Source: Sphingomonas corticis (GTDB lineage Bacteria > Pseudomonadota > Alphaproteobacteria > Sphingomonadales > Sphingomonadaceae). Taken from it: 64,000 nt of DNA. Made by a program: the position numbers and the translations under genes. The DNA lies in contig NZ_JAAVJH010000002.1 of the NCBI RefSeq assembly GCF_012035195.1, positions 124,001-188,000 on the forward strand. Reading direction: 5' to 3'. Positions 43,747 through 52,955 of the stretch are shown here, piece after piece. Position 1 is the stretch's first letter. The number at the start of each line of letters is the position of its first letter. Below the pieces are notes generated by a model. The model was not told the origin of the DNA and searched no databases. It worked only from the letters and a program-made list of their open reading frames with translations.

Positions 43747-45402
43747 ATGACGGTAGCGGCGCGACGGATCGGCATCGCCCTGGCGGCGCTCGTCCTGCCT
43801 GCGCTGACCGAGGCGCAGACCGCGCGGTTCGAGCGCTTCAGCTATCGCGGCCGCTCGATCGAGCGGGTCGCCGTGCGGCCGGGCGAGTATCGCAACCCGA
43901 TCCTGTCCGGCTATCACCCCGATCCGTCGGTGATCCGCGTCCGCGACACCTACTATCTCGTCAACTCCTCCTTCGCGCACTTCCCCGGCATCCCGGTCTT
44001 CCGCTCGCGCGACCTCGTCTCGTGGGAGCAGATCGGGAACGCGATCGACCGGCCCGAACAGCTCGACTTCGCCGGGCTGCGCACGTCGCAGGCGGTGTTC
44101 GCGCCCGCCATTTCGCACCACGACGGCACCTTCTACATCGTCACCACCTGCGTCGGCTGCCGCGGCAATTTCGTCATCACGGCGAAGGATCCGGCGGGGC
44201 CGTGGTCGCAGCCGGTGTGGCTGCCGTTCGAGGGCATCGATCCGTCGATCTACTGGGAGGGTGACCGCGCCTTCATCGTCAACAATCGCGCTCCTGCGCA
44301 GCCGCCGCGCTACGACGGGCATCGCGCGATCTGGTTGCAGGAATACGACTGGCGCGCCGGGCGGATGACCGGCGAGAGCACGCAGCTGGTCGACGGGGGC
44401 GTCGACCTGTCGAAGAAGCCGGTCTGGATCGAGGGGCCGCACCTGCTGCGCCGCGACGGCTTCTACTATCTGACCGCCGCCGAAGGGGGCACCAGCGTCG
44501 ACCACAGCCAGGTCGTCTTCCGGTCGCGCGCGCTGCGCGGTCCCTACGTGCCTTACGCGGGCAATCCGATCCTGACGCAGCGCGACCTGCCGGCGGACCG
44601 ACCCAACCCCGTCAGCGCCGCCGGCCACGCGCAACTGGTGGAGACGCAGCGCGGCGACTGGTGGGCCACGTTCCTGGCGACGCGGCCCTATGCCGGGGAC
44701 GCCTATACGATCGGGCGGGAGACCTTCCTGCTGCCCGTCACCTGGCGCGACGGCTGGCCGCACATTCTGGAGCGCGGGCGCGCGATCCCCTTCGCCCATG
44801 CCCGTCCCGCGCTGCCCGCCGCTCCGGCGCCACGGGTGCCGAACGCGGGCGACTTCTCCTACGTCGACGAGTTCGACGGCGCGCGGCTGGCGCGGCAGTG
44901 GATCGGCATCCGCACGCCGCGGCGTCCCTTCCACCGGCTGGCGGACGGCGTGCTCGAGCTGACGCCGGGCGCGCCGCTGGGCGACCTGACGGGCGTGCCG
45001 GCGTATCTCGCGCGGCGCCAGCAGCACCATGTCGCCACCCTCTCCACCCGCCTGCGCTTCACCCCCGCGACGGAGGGTGCGCGTGCGGGGCTCGCGGCGG
45101 TGCAGAGCGACGAATCGTACCTCGTCTTCGGCATCGCGCGCCTTCGCGGGCGCACGATGGTGGCGCTTCACGCGCGTGACAAAGGCGCGGAGACGCTGGT
45201 CGCCGCCGCGCCGGTTGCGCCGGACCGGGCGGTGACGCTGACGATCCGCGCCGACGCGGGCCGCTGGAGCTTCGACTATGAGGTCGACGGCCGCCGTCGC
45301 ACGCTGAAGGCCGGCTTCGACGCCGCGCTGCTGACCACCGGGCGCGCCGGCGGCTTCGTCGGCACGACGATCGGACCCTACGCCGACGGCGGTAGGCGGT
45401 GA
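43747..45402 (+). CDS. secreted glycoside hydrolase family 43 protein
   Basis: 551 residues. A signal peptide (IGIALAALVLPALTEAQT) precedes a five-bladed GH43 propeller: NPILSGYHPDPSVIRVRDTYY with the catalytic-base Asp, EGIDPSIYW with the modulating Asp, and WIEGPHLLRRDGFYYLTAAEG with the acid Glu. A C-terminal beta-sandwich of about 190 residues (DEFDGARLARQWIGIRTP onward) is the domain common in xylosidase/arabinofuranosidase members. It probably releases xylose or arabinose from glucuronoarabinoxylan, feeding the adjacent glucuronate route. A ribosome-binding GGGAGAG lies before the ATG. Confidence 0.9.
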   Translation: MTVAARRIGIALAALVLPALTEAQTARFERFSYRGRSIERVAVRPGEYRNPILSGYHPDPSVIRVRDTYYLVNSSFAHFPGIPVFRSRDLVSWEQIGNAIDRPEQLDFAGLRTSQAVFAPAISHHDGTFYIVTTCVGCRGNFVITAKDPAGPWSQPVWLPFEGIDPSIYWEGDRAFIVNNRAPAQPPRYDGHRAIWLQEYDWRAGRMTGESTQLVDGGVDLSKKPVWIEGPHLLRRDGFYYLTAAEGGTSVDHSQVVFRSRALRGPYVPYAGNPILTQRDLPADRPNPVSAAGHAQLVETQRGDWWATFLATRPYAGDAYTIGRETFLLPVTWRDGWPHILERGRAIPFAHARPALPAAPAPRVPNAGDFSYVDEFDGARLARQWIGIRTPRRPFHRLADGVLELTPGAPLGDLTGVPAYLARRQQHHVATLSTRLRFTPATEGARAGLAAVQSDESYLVFGIARLRGRTMVALHARDKGAETLVAAAPVAPDRAVTLTIRADAGRWSFDYEVDGRRRTLKAGFDAALLTTGRAGGFVGTTIGPYADGGRR

Positions 45403-45715
45403 CGCACGGGCGCGGACGTCTTGCCGCGCGGGCCGGCGAGTCGGTGGCGCGCGGGACGGCTTCGACGGTCGCGGGCCGGTTCGAACCCGGTGAAACAAAC
45501 GAAGCGACCGGTAGACCGGTGGGGGCCGGATGCCTGCACGACTTTGTCCTTCAACCAAGGCGAAGAAAGCGGCCGGTCTTCAGGGAGGCGCGGCTGATAC
45601 GGGTCGACGCCGCCACACCTCGCGTGAAACTACGCGTCGCGAAAAGTTCCATTACCGCCCACGAAAATCGTGCTTATCTCGTCGTGTGGTGCAAACGACC
45701 CATCTTGGGACAAAG
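45403..45715. other. gap after GH43, no supported gene
   Basis: About 310 bases with falling GC toward the right. One short open frame (45530-45730) lacks a ribosome-binding site and has no family features. The right end contains the promoter region of the next gene. Confidence 0.6.
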
Positions 45716-45733
45716 ATTTACATTTTGTAAATG
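45705..45733 (+). promoter_or_regulatory. candidate promoter with built-in inverted repeat before the PEP-CTERM gene
   Basis: TTGGGA at 45705 and TAAATG at 45728 are 17 bases apart, as -35 and -10 boxes. Between and over the -10 lies a perfect inverted repeat, ATTTACA, TTT, TGTAAAT (45716-45732). A repressor there would block RNA polymerase. The start codon is 80 bases downstream. Confidence 0.45.
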
Positions 45734-45811
45734 AGGATGGACTTTCCGGATGGTGCGGTGCAGAAAACGAGCACGTCGATTTGGGTTCAGATTCGAACAG
45801 GGGTAAACGAT

Positions 45812-46441
45812 ATGCGTATGGGTGTTCTTGCCGCGATGGCGGTTGCGGCGACTGCGGTGCCGGCTGCGGCGGCTCCGGTTATCACGTTCCAGGGCGGCGT
45901 TGGGGGCAACGCGGCGGGCACAAAGGTCATCCAGAACTTCGACAGCCTGAAGGCCGGCAGCTCGATCGGCAATTTTGCCTTCGCCTATGGCAGCACCAAC
46001 GAGAGGGGCATCCGTCCGGCCTTCGGCAGCACGGGCAATTTCGGCGCAGCGCTGGGTGGGGGTACCTACTCGATCAACTTCAATCCGGCGACCAACTTCT
46101 CGTTCGTGCTGGGCTCGCTGGACCAGTACAACCTGCTGATCCTGAAGCTAGAAGGCAACAAGGAAGTGCGGCTTTGGGGCAACCAGATCATCGGTGGCGC
46201 TGCGTACGTGATGGGTAGCGCCACGTCGCCGCTCAGCAATGGTCTGGTCAGCTTCAACGCCGGCAACGGGCCGCTGTTCGTCGGTGCCACGTTCATGTCG
46301 GAGACCAACTCGTTCGAGTTCGACAACATCGCCGCGGGCGTGCCCGAGCCGGCGACTTGGGCGCTGATGATCCTGGGCTTCGGCGCGATCGGTGGCGCGA
46401 TGCGTCGCCGCAAGGCGCAGGGCTCGCTCGCGACCGCCTGA
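45812..46441 (+). CDS. PEPxxWA-CTERM sorting-domain protein
   Basis: 209 residues. A signal peptide (GVLAAMAVAATAVPAAAA) is followed by a Gly/Asn-rich beta-type domain of about 150 residues without a named family. The end is the sphingomonad sorting tail: VPEPATWALMILGFGAIGGA, then MRRRK. Such tails direct export and surface anchoring or release, usually in exopolysaccharide-producing bacteria. AGGGG eight bases before the ATG at 45812 sets the start; an upstream in-frame ATG at 45731 would put 27 residues before the signal peptide. A strong terminator follows. Confidence 0.9.
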   Translation: MRMGVLAAMAVAATAVPAAAAPVITFQGGVGGNAAGTKVIQNFDSLKAGSSIGNFAFAYGSTNERGIRPAFGSTGNFGAALGGGTYSINFNPATNFSFVLGSLDQYNLLILKLEGNKEVRLWGNQIIGGAAYVMGSATSPLSNGLVSFNAGNGPLFVGATFMSETNSFEFDNIAAGVPEPATWALMILGFGAIGGAMRRRKAQGSLATA

Positions 46442-46463
46442 TCGCTGTCGCTTCGATGCGATG

Positions 46464-46497
46464 AAGAGCCGTCGGCCGAGAGGCCGGCGGCTCTTTC
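46464..46497 (+). terminator. Rho-independent-type terminator after the PEP-CTERM gene
   Basis: A 13- to 14-base stem (AGAGCCGTCGGCC with GGCCGGCGGCTCT, one G-U pair), loop GAGA, then TTTC. It is the clearest intrinsic terminator in the window. Confidence 0.8.
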
Positions 46498-46719
46498 GCA
46501 TTACGGACGCTGTGCGCGGACCGTCTTTCGATGAGGGCCGGTGCGTCGCAGCGAGCGGATCCAGGCGGTCCGAATCGCCTCGTCGCTCTTTCGGCGAACC
46601 TCGTGGCTGAGCCCGTGCCGCGCTGCGGAACGATCGCGAGGATGTCGCACTCCGTCGCCGGAGTCCCGTCGGCCCGGCCCCGGCCCACGCCGACGCGCTT
46701 CGGCCCGGCCGAACCGCGT

Positions 46720-47670
46720 CTAGCCCGGTTGCATCGTTGACGATGGCCCTGCCGCCCCGCGCGCCGCGACGCGCCGGGAGGTGAAATGGTCGCGGATCTC
46801 GGCTTCGGGCAGCGCGTCATTCTTGACCGCGTGGATGATGCCGTAGCCGCGCCGCTCCAGTTCGTCCGGGGGGAAGGGGAGGCCGATGTACTTCACGCCG
46901 AACACGCCGCCCTCATCGACGTCGTCGAGGAAGCCGTGGCCGACCGCGCGGACGTGCAGCCCGTTCATGACGTCCTCGGGCAGGTCGATCGTCTGCCACA
47001 AGGCGGCGTGGTCGAGCCAACCGTCCGCCGCCATCGCGCGCAGCGTCCGCCCGGCGATGGCATAGCCGCCGCCGAGGCAATGCTCCCCGGCGACGTAACC
47101 GTGGCGGCGCGCGGCGCGAACGAGCGCGCGAACGTGCCGCATGGCGTCGGCCGGGGCGGGGGCGGGGCGGCGCAGCAGTGCGTGCAGGGCGGGATGGCGC
47201 GCCAGCGCACGGATCGGCCGCCCGTGATGCGACCAGTCGCGCCGCCCGCCGCCCGGCGAGCGCGCATAGGCCCCCGCCATCCCCACGTCCGGATGCCGTT
47301 CGAACAGCGCGGCGACGCGATCGGAGAAGGGCGCGATGACCAGCGAATCGGTGTCGAACTTCAGCGCGAAGCTGACGTCCAGGTGGCGCGCGACCCAGGC
47401 GAATCCCGTCATCACCGGCGCGCAGACGCCGATCCCCTTGCGGAACGTGCGCACGGCCGTGCGGCGGTGGGGCAGGACGACCGCGCGCAGCGTGTCGGGA
47501 ACGGGCAGGTCCTCGACCCCGCGCGGCTCCGGCACGTCGTCGACGATCACCAGCGTGCCGCGGTGCGGTTCGTGATGGGCGAGCGCGTCGATCATGTCGC
47601 GCAGCCGCGCCACCTCGCGGTCACCGGGCCCGACCGGCATCACGGCGGCGAAGAGAGGGGCGTCGCGCAT
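46720..47670 (-). CDS. glycosyltransferase-like protein (GT-A type), unassigned
   Basis: 316 residues, not a family I can name with certainty. The start APLFAAVMPVGPGDREVARL and the DxD-like FALKFDTDSLVIAPF suggest a nucleotide-sugar GT-A fold. Later, GEHCLGGGYAIAGRTLRAMAAD, DLPEDVMNGLHVRAVGHG and GVFGVKYIGLPFPPDELERR resemble the acceptor side of glycosyltransferases that add sugars to surface glycans. It faces away from the exopolysaccharide genes and lies alone, 48 residues of its end being basic. Role in the cluster is inference from position. Confidence 0.6.
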   Translation of the reverse strand: MRDAPLFAAVMPVGPGDREVARLRDMIDALAHHEPHRGTLVIVDDVPEPRGVEDLPVPDTLRAVVLPHRRTAVRTFRKGIGVCAPVMTGFAWVARHLDVSFALKFDTDSLVIAPFSDRVAALFERHPDVGMAGAYARSPGGGRRDWSHHGRPIRALARHPALHALLRRPAPAPADAMRHVRALVRAARRHGYVAGEHCLGGGYAIAGRTLRAMAADGWLDHAALWQTIDLPEDVMNGLHVRAVGHGFLDDVDEGGVFGVKYIGLPFPPDELERRGYGIIHAVKNDALPEAEIRDHFTSRRVAARGAAGPSSTMQPG

Positions 47671-47811
47671 GGTGGGAACCCTGGAAAGTAAGCCGACAAT
47701 GGCTCGGCGTATCAGGTAAGCCGATCCCGCGGCAGGCCCTTTCGCGGCGCTGGCACTCGGGTGCCGCCGGCGTTAGGAGGCGGCTCTCCCGTCCACAATC
47801 CGGCGATCCGC

Positions 47812-48696
47812 ATGCAGCAGGCCCGCGTCGCGTGGTTCATCATGGTGCACCACAAGCCCGATCAGCTCGCCTGGCTGCTCAACGCGCTGTCCGACCCCGC
47901 GGACACGATCATCGTCCACGTCGACCTGAAGTCGCGACTCGGGTTGAAGCGCGACCGCCGGGGGTTGATGAAGGCGGTGCGGGCCCTCTGCGCGGGCCGT
48001 CCCAACGTCCGCTTCCTGCGCTCTCGCTTCACCAACTGGGGTGGCTGGTCGCTGTCGCGCACCCTGCTCGACGCGATGCGGCTGGCGCTGCGCGTCGACG
48101 CGGGGTGGACGCATTTCGTCAACCTCAGCGGACAATGCTATCCGCTGAAGCCGCTGGAGCGGATCCGCCGCGAAATGGCGGAGGCGCAGGACGCCGTGAT
48201 GGTGGAGATGCGGCCGTTCGACAGCCTGCCGCCGGACGACTGGCACCTCAACTGGCACCCGATGCTGGAACTCCCGGTGCGGGCGCTGAAACTGCCCGGA
48301 CGGCGGCGTCCGCCGCGCGATTTCGCGCTGACGCACAAGGGATCGCAGTGGGTGGTGCTGCCGCGCGCGTTCTGCACCTGGGCAGTGGACGCGCCGCTGA
48401 CCCGGCGGGTGTCGGCCTATCTGCGCCACCTGCTGCTCAGCGACGAGCTGGTCGTGCAGGCGCTCGCGCTCAACGGGCCGTTCCGCGATCGCATCCGCCC
48501 GTACCGGCGCCACATCGTGTGGCCGGGCCCCAGGACGCTGACGCTGGAGGACCTGCCCGCGATCGAGGAGGGCGATGCCTGGTTCGGCCGCAAGTTCGAC
48601 CTGTCGGTCGACGTGGGCGTGCTCGACGCGCTGGCGGCGGAGATCGGCGCACCTCCCGGTCCGCGTCCTGTCCCGGAACGGGACGATTCGCGCTAA
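47812..48696 (+). CDS. GT14-like (core-2/I-branching type) glycosyltransferase
   Basis: 294 residues. It has the family start ARVAWFIMVHHKPDQLAWLL, IIVHVDLKS, RFTNWGGWSLSRTLLDAM, HFVNLSGQCYPLKPLERI and KGSQWVVLPRAFCTWAVD. These segments match the branch/GT14 family (beta-1,6-GlcNAc-transferase or xylosyltransferase-like), occasionally found in bacterial capsule loci. The ATG at 47812 is the only good start, but no ribosome-binding site is near; an AGGAGG sits unused at 47775. It is separated from the main operon by a 226-base promoter region. Confidence 0.8.
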   Translation: MQQARVAWFIMVHHKPDQLAWLLNALSDPADTIIVHVDLKSRLGLKRDRRGLMKAVRALCAGRPNVRFLRSRFTNWGGWSLSRTLLDAMRLALRVDAGWTHFVNLSGQCYPLKPLERIRREMAEAQDAVMVEMRPFDSLPPDDWHLNWHPMLELPVRALKLPGRRRPPRDFALTHKGSQWVVLPRAFCTWAVDAPLTRRVSAYLRHLLLSDELVVQALALNGPFRDRIRPYRRHIVWPGPRTLTLEDLPAIEEGDAWFGRKFDLSVDVGVLDALAAEIGAPPGPRPVPERDDSR

Positions 48697-48821
48697 TCGG
48701 TTGAACCTGTTGCGGTAACGATAAGCGGACTAGGACGTTCAGGCGTGGAAGCGGCGGACGGGAGACCGATCCGCCCCCGGAACGACGAACGACGCTCAAA
48801 CAGCGACAAGTCGATGCTGCA

Positions 48822-48850
48822 TTGCAAAATATCGACTGTTACCCCATAAG
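48822..48850 (+). promoter_or_regulatory. candidate promoter of the exopolysaccharide operon
   Basis: TTGCAA at 48822-48827 and CATAAG at 48845-48850 with a 17-base spacer. It lies in the AT-richest part of the 226-base gap before the sugar transferase gene, 72 bases from its ATG. Confidence 0.45.
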
Positions 48851-48922
48851 GGTTTCTCGCTAAAGTGTGACAACGCTGGGGTGCCTCCGCATGAGGGGGC
48901 GGCCGATACAAGGGGCTGGCGA

Positions 48923-49627
48923 ATGATCCACAGTGCCACGCGACGATGGACGGTGCCGGGTACGGTGGCGACGGCTGCCTCGTTCCGGACGGCCGGCACG
49001 GGCGATGTCGTGGCCGATCGTGGGCGCGGCAAGCGCGTGCTGGACGTGACGATCGCGGTGATTGCGCTCGTCCTCGTCCTGCCCGCGATGGCGTGCATCG
49101 CGCTGCTGGTGTGGATGCACGACCGCCACTCCCCCTTCTTCGCCCAGCAGCGGATCGGTCGCGGCGGCGCGATGTTCGCGTGCCTGAAGTTCCGCACCAT
49201 GGTCGCCGATTCGGAGCGCGTCCTGCAGGAGCATCTCGCCGCGCATCCCGAGGCGATGGCGGAGTGGGTCGAGACGCGCAAGCTGCGCGACGATCCCCGC
49301 ATCACCCCCATCGGCCGCTTCCTGCGCAAGTCCAGTCTGGACGAGCTGCCGCAGTTGTTCAACGTGATCGCCGGCACGATGAGCGTGGTCGGCCCGCGTC
49401 CGATCGTGGTGGACGAGATCAGCCGCTACGGGCGCTATTTCCACCATTATTGCAGCCTGCGTCCCGGCATCACCGGCCTGTGGCAGGTGAGCGGTCGCAA
49501 CGACGTCAGCTATCGCCGGCGGGTGGTGCTGGACTATGTCTACAGCCGCTCGAAGTCGGTGCCGCTGGACCTTCTCATCATGTCGCGCACCGTGCCCAGC
49601 GTCCTGCTGCGCCGAGGCTCCTATTGA
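48923..49627 (+). CDS. polyprenyl-phosphate sugar-1-phosphate transferase (priming transferase)
   Basis: 234 residues of the bacterial sugar transferase family (ExoY/WbaP C-terminal type). A membrane helix (VLDVTIAVIALVLVLPAMAC) precedes the catalytic domain with FACLKFRTMV, LRKSSLDELPQLFNVIAGTM, SVVGPRP and RPGITGLWQVSGRNDVSY. It places the first sugar phosphate on undecaprenyl phosphate to begin repeat-unit synthesis. AGGGG before the ATG at 48923 sets the start. It leads the operon. Confidence 0.92.
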   Translation: MIHSATRRWTVPGTVATAASFRTAGTGDVVADRGRGKRVLDVTIAVIALVLVLPAMACIALLVWMHDRHSPFFAQQRIGRGGAMFACLKFRTMVADSERVLQEHLAAHPEAMAEWVETRKLRDDPRITPIGRFLRKSSLDELPQLFNVIAGTMSVVGPRPIVVDEISRYGRYFHHYCSLRPGITGLWQVSGRNDVSYRRRVVLDYVYSRSKSVPLDLLIMSRTVPSVLLRRGSY

Positions 49628-50813
49628 TACGGTTCCCGGGGCGTCCGGCCACGGCCTGAAGGCGCTGCTGCTCGACCCCGCGCTGTTCACGGCGCCCTAC
49701 GATGCTGCGCTGTCGCGCGGGCTGGAAGCCGCGGGCGTGCAGCCGCGCTGGCTGACGCGGCCGTTGCGCCGCGACGAGGAGCCGGCACTGCCGCCCCGGG
49801 CGGTTCGCCCCCTCTTCTACCGCATGACCGACGGGCCGCGCCGCCGCGTCGGTCGTCTCGCCAAGGTGGCCAAGGGCGTGGAGCATTGGCTCGGCCTCGC
49901 CGCTGCGGGTCGTGAGGCGCGATCGTGGCGGCCGGACGTGATCCACCTCCAGTGGCTCGTCCTGCCGCTCTTGGACGCACGCGGGGTGCGCCGGCTGCGT
50001 CGCGTGGCGCCAGTGGTGATGACGGTGCACGACGTCACGCCCTTCAACGGCAAGGACGTGAGCGCGCTCCAGCGGCGCGGTTTCGCCGAGGCGCTGGCGC
50101 TGGCGGACCGGCTGATCGTCCACACCGCGGGCTCGCGCGCGCAACTGGTGGAGGCGGGGCTGCCCGCCGCGCACATCGACGTGGTGCCGCACGGCCTGCT
50201 GGAGACGCCCGTCGGCAGCGCGGCGCCGGCGGTGGACGAGGCCGGGGACGCGCGCTGGCGGATCGTCCAGTTCGGCCGCATCCAGCATTACAAGGGCGTG
50301 GACCTGCTGATCGAGGCGCTGGGCCGGATCGCACCGGCGGATCGCGCGCGGATCGAGGTGGTCGTGGCGGGCGAGCCGCAGGTGGATACCGCGCCGCTGC
50401 TCGCGCGGGCGCGGGCGCTGGGGCTGGAGGACACCATCGACTTCCGCTTCGGATTCCTGTCCGAGCGCGCGATGGGCGACCTGCTCGCCTCCGCCGACGC
50501 GTTCGTCTTCCCCTATCGCACGATCGAGGCGAGCGGGGTGCTGCACCTGGTGGCGGGGCTGGAGCGGCTGATCGTGGCCAGCGACACCGGCGCCTTTCCC
50601 GACCTGATCGGGCGCGACGGGGCGGCGGGGACGCTGGTCGACCCGGCCGACCCGGACCGGCTGGCCGCCGCGCTGGTCGACACGATCGGGCGGCGGCCGA
50701 CGCGCGGCATCGGCGACGCGGTGCCCGGGTGGGACGAGATCGGCCGGCGCACCCGCGCGGTGTACGAGCGGGCGCGGCGGCAATGGGCCGGGCGCGGGGC
50801 CGCGGGGTCGTGA
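49623..50813 (+). CDS. GT4-family glycosyltransferase with probable ATT start
   Basis: 396 residues if begun at ATT 49623. The GT4 (GT-B) C-terminal half has IVQFGRIQHYKGVDLLIEAL, FRFGFLSERAM and FPDLIGRDGAAGTLVDP; the N-terminal half has DVIHLQWLVLPLLD and MTVHDVTPFNGKD. The family-like sequence begins about LKALLLDPALFTAPYD, only 13 residues after the ATT. No ATG, GTG or TTG lies between; the nearest upstream ATG (49536) would add 29 residues of Cys/Arg-rich frame shadow. GAGG at 49614 is five bases before the ATT, which itself overlaps the preceding TGA. Confidence 0.8.
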   Translation: MDTVPGASGHGLKALLLDPALFTAPYDAALSRGLEAAGVQPRWLTRPLRRDEEPALPPRAVRPLFYRMTDGPRRRVGRLAKVAKGVEHWLGLAAAGREARSWRPDVIHLQWLVLPLLDARGVRRLRRVAPVVMTVHDVTPFNGKDVSALQRRGFAEALALADRLIVHTAGSRAQLVEAGLPAAHIDVVPHGLLETPVGSAAPAVDEAGDARWRIVQFGRIQHYKGVDLLIEALGRIAPADRARIEVVVAGEPQVDTAPLLARARALGLEDTIDFRFGFLSERAMGDLLASADAFVFPYRTIEASGVLHLVAGLERLIVASDTGAFPDLIGRDGAAGTLVDPADPDRLAAALVDTIGRRPTRGIGDAVPGWDEIGRRTRAVYERARRQWAGRGAAGS

Positions 50814-51934
50814 CGCGGCGCCTGCTCGCGCTGCACGACAGCGCCGACTTCGGCGGGCACGAGCGCATCCTGCTCGACCTGCTGCCCGCGATCCTCGACG
50901 GTCGCCGGTTCGACGAGGTCGTCTTCATCGTGCCCGAGGCGAACCAGCGCCTGCGCGATGCGCTGGCGGCGCTCGGCAGCGCGCGGCTGAGGGTGGAGAC
51001 CTGGCCGTTCGTGAAGCGACGCGCGGAGCCCTATCTCCACCCGCTGCGGCGGCGCTACGCCGCGCGGGTGCGCGCGGCGATGGCGCGCGAGCGGCCGCAC
51101 CTCGTCCTCCTCGTCCAGGGACGGATCGAGCATCTCGCCGTGGCGGCCAGGGCGCTGCCACGCGACGTGCCGGTCGTCAGCTTCCTACCGATGGCGCACC
51201 GGATGGTCGACATGGGGCGCAGCGGGACGCTGGGCGATCGGGTGCGGCGCCGGCTGTATCGCCGGCCCGACCTGTTCGTCGTGCCCGACGCGGCGGTCGC
51301 GCGGCAGGTCGCGCGCGCCGGCGGCACCGCGCCGGTGCGCGTGGTGGACAACGTGGTCGCGCCGGTCACCGCCACCAGGGAGGCGGCGCGCGCCGCGCTG
51401 AGCCTGTCGGCGGACGCGCGGATCGCGCTGTCGCTGGGCCGGATGGAGGCGGGGCAGAAGGGCACCGACCTGCTGCTCGACGCCATCGTGCGCGACGCAC
51501 CCGCGCTGTCGGACACCACCTTCCTGTTCGTCGGCGACGGGCCGGCCGCGGCGCGGCTGGCGGCGGTGGCCACGGCGCATCCCGGCGTCGACATCCGTCA
51601 TGCCGGGTGGAGCGATCGCCCCGACCTGTACCTCGCCGCGGCCGACGTGCTGCTGATGCCGTCGCGCTGGGAGGGATTGCCGCTGGTGATGCTGGAGGCG
51701 ATGACCGCCGAGGTTCCGCTGCTCGCCTCGCCCATCGACGTGTTCGCGACCTACCTCCCCCCCGACAATCTCGCCGACTTTGCCACGGTGACGCTGAGCG
51801 AGGCGATCGCGCGCGTCACCGCGCCGCCGGCGCGCGCCGCCTATGCCGCGCGCGCGCGCGAGGTGCTGGCGCCGCGCACGCTGACCGCCTCGCGCGCCGC
51901 CTTCGCCGCGGCGCTCGAAGAGGCGGCGCGATGA
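50810..51934 (+). CDS. GT4-family glycosyltransferase
   Basis: 374 residues. The C-terminal half carries LSLGRMEAGQKGTDLLLDAI, FLFVGDGPAAARL and the E-x7-E motif MPSRWEGLPLVMLEAM; the N-terminal half has LLALHDSADFGGHERILLDL. It adds a sugar to the lipid-linked repeat unit; donor and linkage unknown. The GTG start overlaps the previous stop (GTGA), and its stop overlaps the next start (ATGA). Confidence 0.88.
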   Translation: MTRRLLALHDSADFGGHERILLDLLPAILDGRRFDEVVFIVPEANQRLRDALAALGSARLRVETWPFVKRRAEPYLHPLRRRYAARVRAAMARERPHLVLLVQGRIEHLAVAARALPRDVPVVSFLPMAHRMVDMGRSGTLGDRVRRRLYRRPDLFVVPDAAVARQVARAGGTAPVRVVDNVVAPVTATREAARAALSLSADARIALSLGRMEAGQKGTDLLLDAIVRDAPALSDTTFLFVGDGPAAARLAAVATAHPGVDIRHAGWSDRPDLYLAAADVLLMPSRWEGLPLVMLEAMTAEVPLLASPIDVFATYLPPDNLADFATVTLSEAIARVTAPPARAAYAARAREVLAPRTLTASRAAFAAALEEAAR

Positions 51935-52950
51935 CCGCCGCCGTCGTCATCCCCACGCTGGACGAGGAAGCGCACATCGCCGCACTGCTGGCGCAATGCG
52001 CCGCCCTGCCCGCCGCGGCGGTGCGCGAGATCGTGGTGGCGGACGGCGGCAGCCGCGACGCGACCCGCGCGCTGGTGGCGGAGGCGGCGGCGCGCGACCC
52101 GCGCATCCGGCTGGTCGACAATCCCCGCCGGATCCAGTCCGCCGGCATCAACGACGCGGTCGCCACGCTGGACCCCGCGGTGACCGCCTTCGTGCGGATC
52201 GACGCGCACGCGGACTATGCCGACGATTACGTGCCCCGCGTGCTGGCGGAGCTGGCGCGCACCGGCGCCGACGTGCTGGCGACGCGGCTGCGCACGGAAG
52301 GACGCACGCCGATGCAGCGCGCCATCGCGGCGGCGCAGAACAGCTCGTTCGGCGCGGGCGGATCCGCGCACCGCCAAGGCGGCTATTCCGGCTGGGTCGA
52401 TCACGGCCACCACGCCGGATTCGCCCGGGCCATGTTCGCGCGCCTCGGCGGTTACGACGCGACGTTCGTCGCCAACGAGGACGGGGAGTACGACGCGCGC
52501 GTCCGCCGCGCCGGCGGGCGCATCTGGTTGGCGGGGGAGATCGAGGTCGGCTATTACCCGCGCCGTACGCTGGCGGCACTGGCGCGGCAGTACCGGCGCT
52601 ACGGCACGGGCCGGGCGGCCAATTCGCTGAAGCACCGCGAGATCCGCGTGCGCCAGTTGCTGCCGCCCGCGGTGGTCGGCGCGTCGATCGCGGGGCTGGT
52701 CGCGGCGCCGTGGTGGCCCTGGGCGCTCGTTCTGCCGCTCGGCTATCTGCTCGGCCTGGCGGCGGCCACCGCCTTGCTGGTCCGTCGCACCGGCCGTGCC
52801 GAAACGATGCTGGCGCTGCCCGCGCTCGCCACCATGCATCTTGCGTGGGGAGCGGGATTCCTTACCGAAACGATCCGCCACACACTGGACAGGTTCCGGA
52901 GCACCCGTGTTCGTGCCAAAAGGGGCTCGGGCGTGGCGAACAAGGGGTAG
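51931..52950 (+). CDS. GT2-family glycosyltransferase (ExoA-like) with membrane C-terminus
   Basis: 339 residues. The GT-A domain has VVIPTLDEEAHIAALL, VADGGSRD, the metal-binding DAHADY and NEDGEYDARVRRAGG. Two or three hydrophobic helices lie at about 240-300 (AAPWWPWALVLPLGYLLGLA). The pattern matches succinoglycan ExoA-type transferases. It is translationally coupled to the GT4 gene before it. Confidence 0.87.
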   Translation: MTAAVVIPTLDEEAHIAALLAQCAALPAAAVREIVVADGGSRDATRALVAEAAARDPRIRLVDNPRRIQSAGINDAVATLDPAVTAFVRIDAHADYADDYVPRVLAELARTGADVLATRLRTEGRTPMQRAIAAAQNSSFGAGGSAHRQGGYSGWVDHGHHAGFARAMFARLGGYDATFVANEDGEYDARVRRAGGRIWLAGEIEVGYYPRRTLAALARQYRRYGTGRAANSLKHREIRVRQLLPPAVVGASIAGLVAAPWWPWALVLPLGYLLGLAAATALLVRRTGRAETMLALPALATMHLAWGAGFLTETIRHTLDRFRSTRVRAKRGSGVANKG

Positions 52951-52955
52951 AGCGT

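Noticed and set aside
45530..45730. A 66-codon open frame before the PEP-CTERM gene
   Set aside because: No ribosome-binding site, basic low-information sequence, and it would run through the likely promoter.
46498..46719. Short open frames between the terminator and the glycosyltransferase-like gene
   Set aside because: None has a ribosome-binding site or recognisable sequence; I see nothing else in this stretch.
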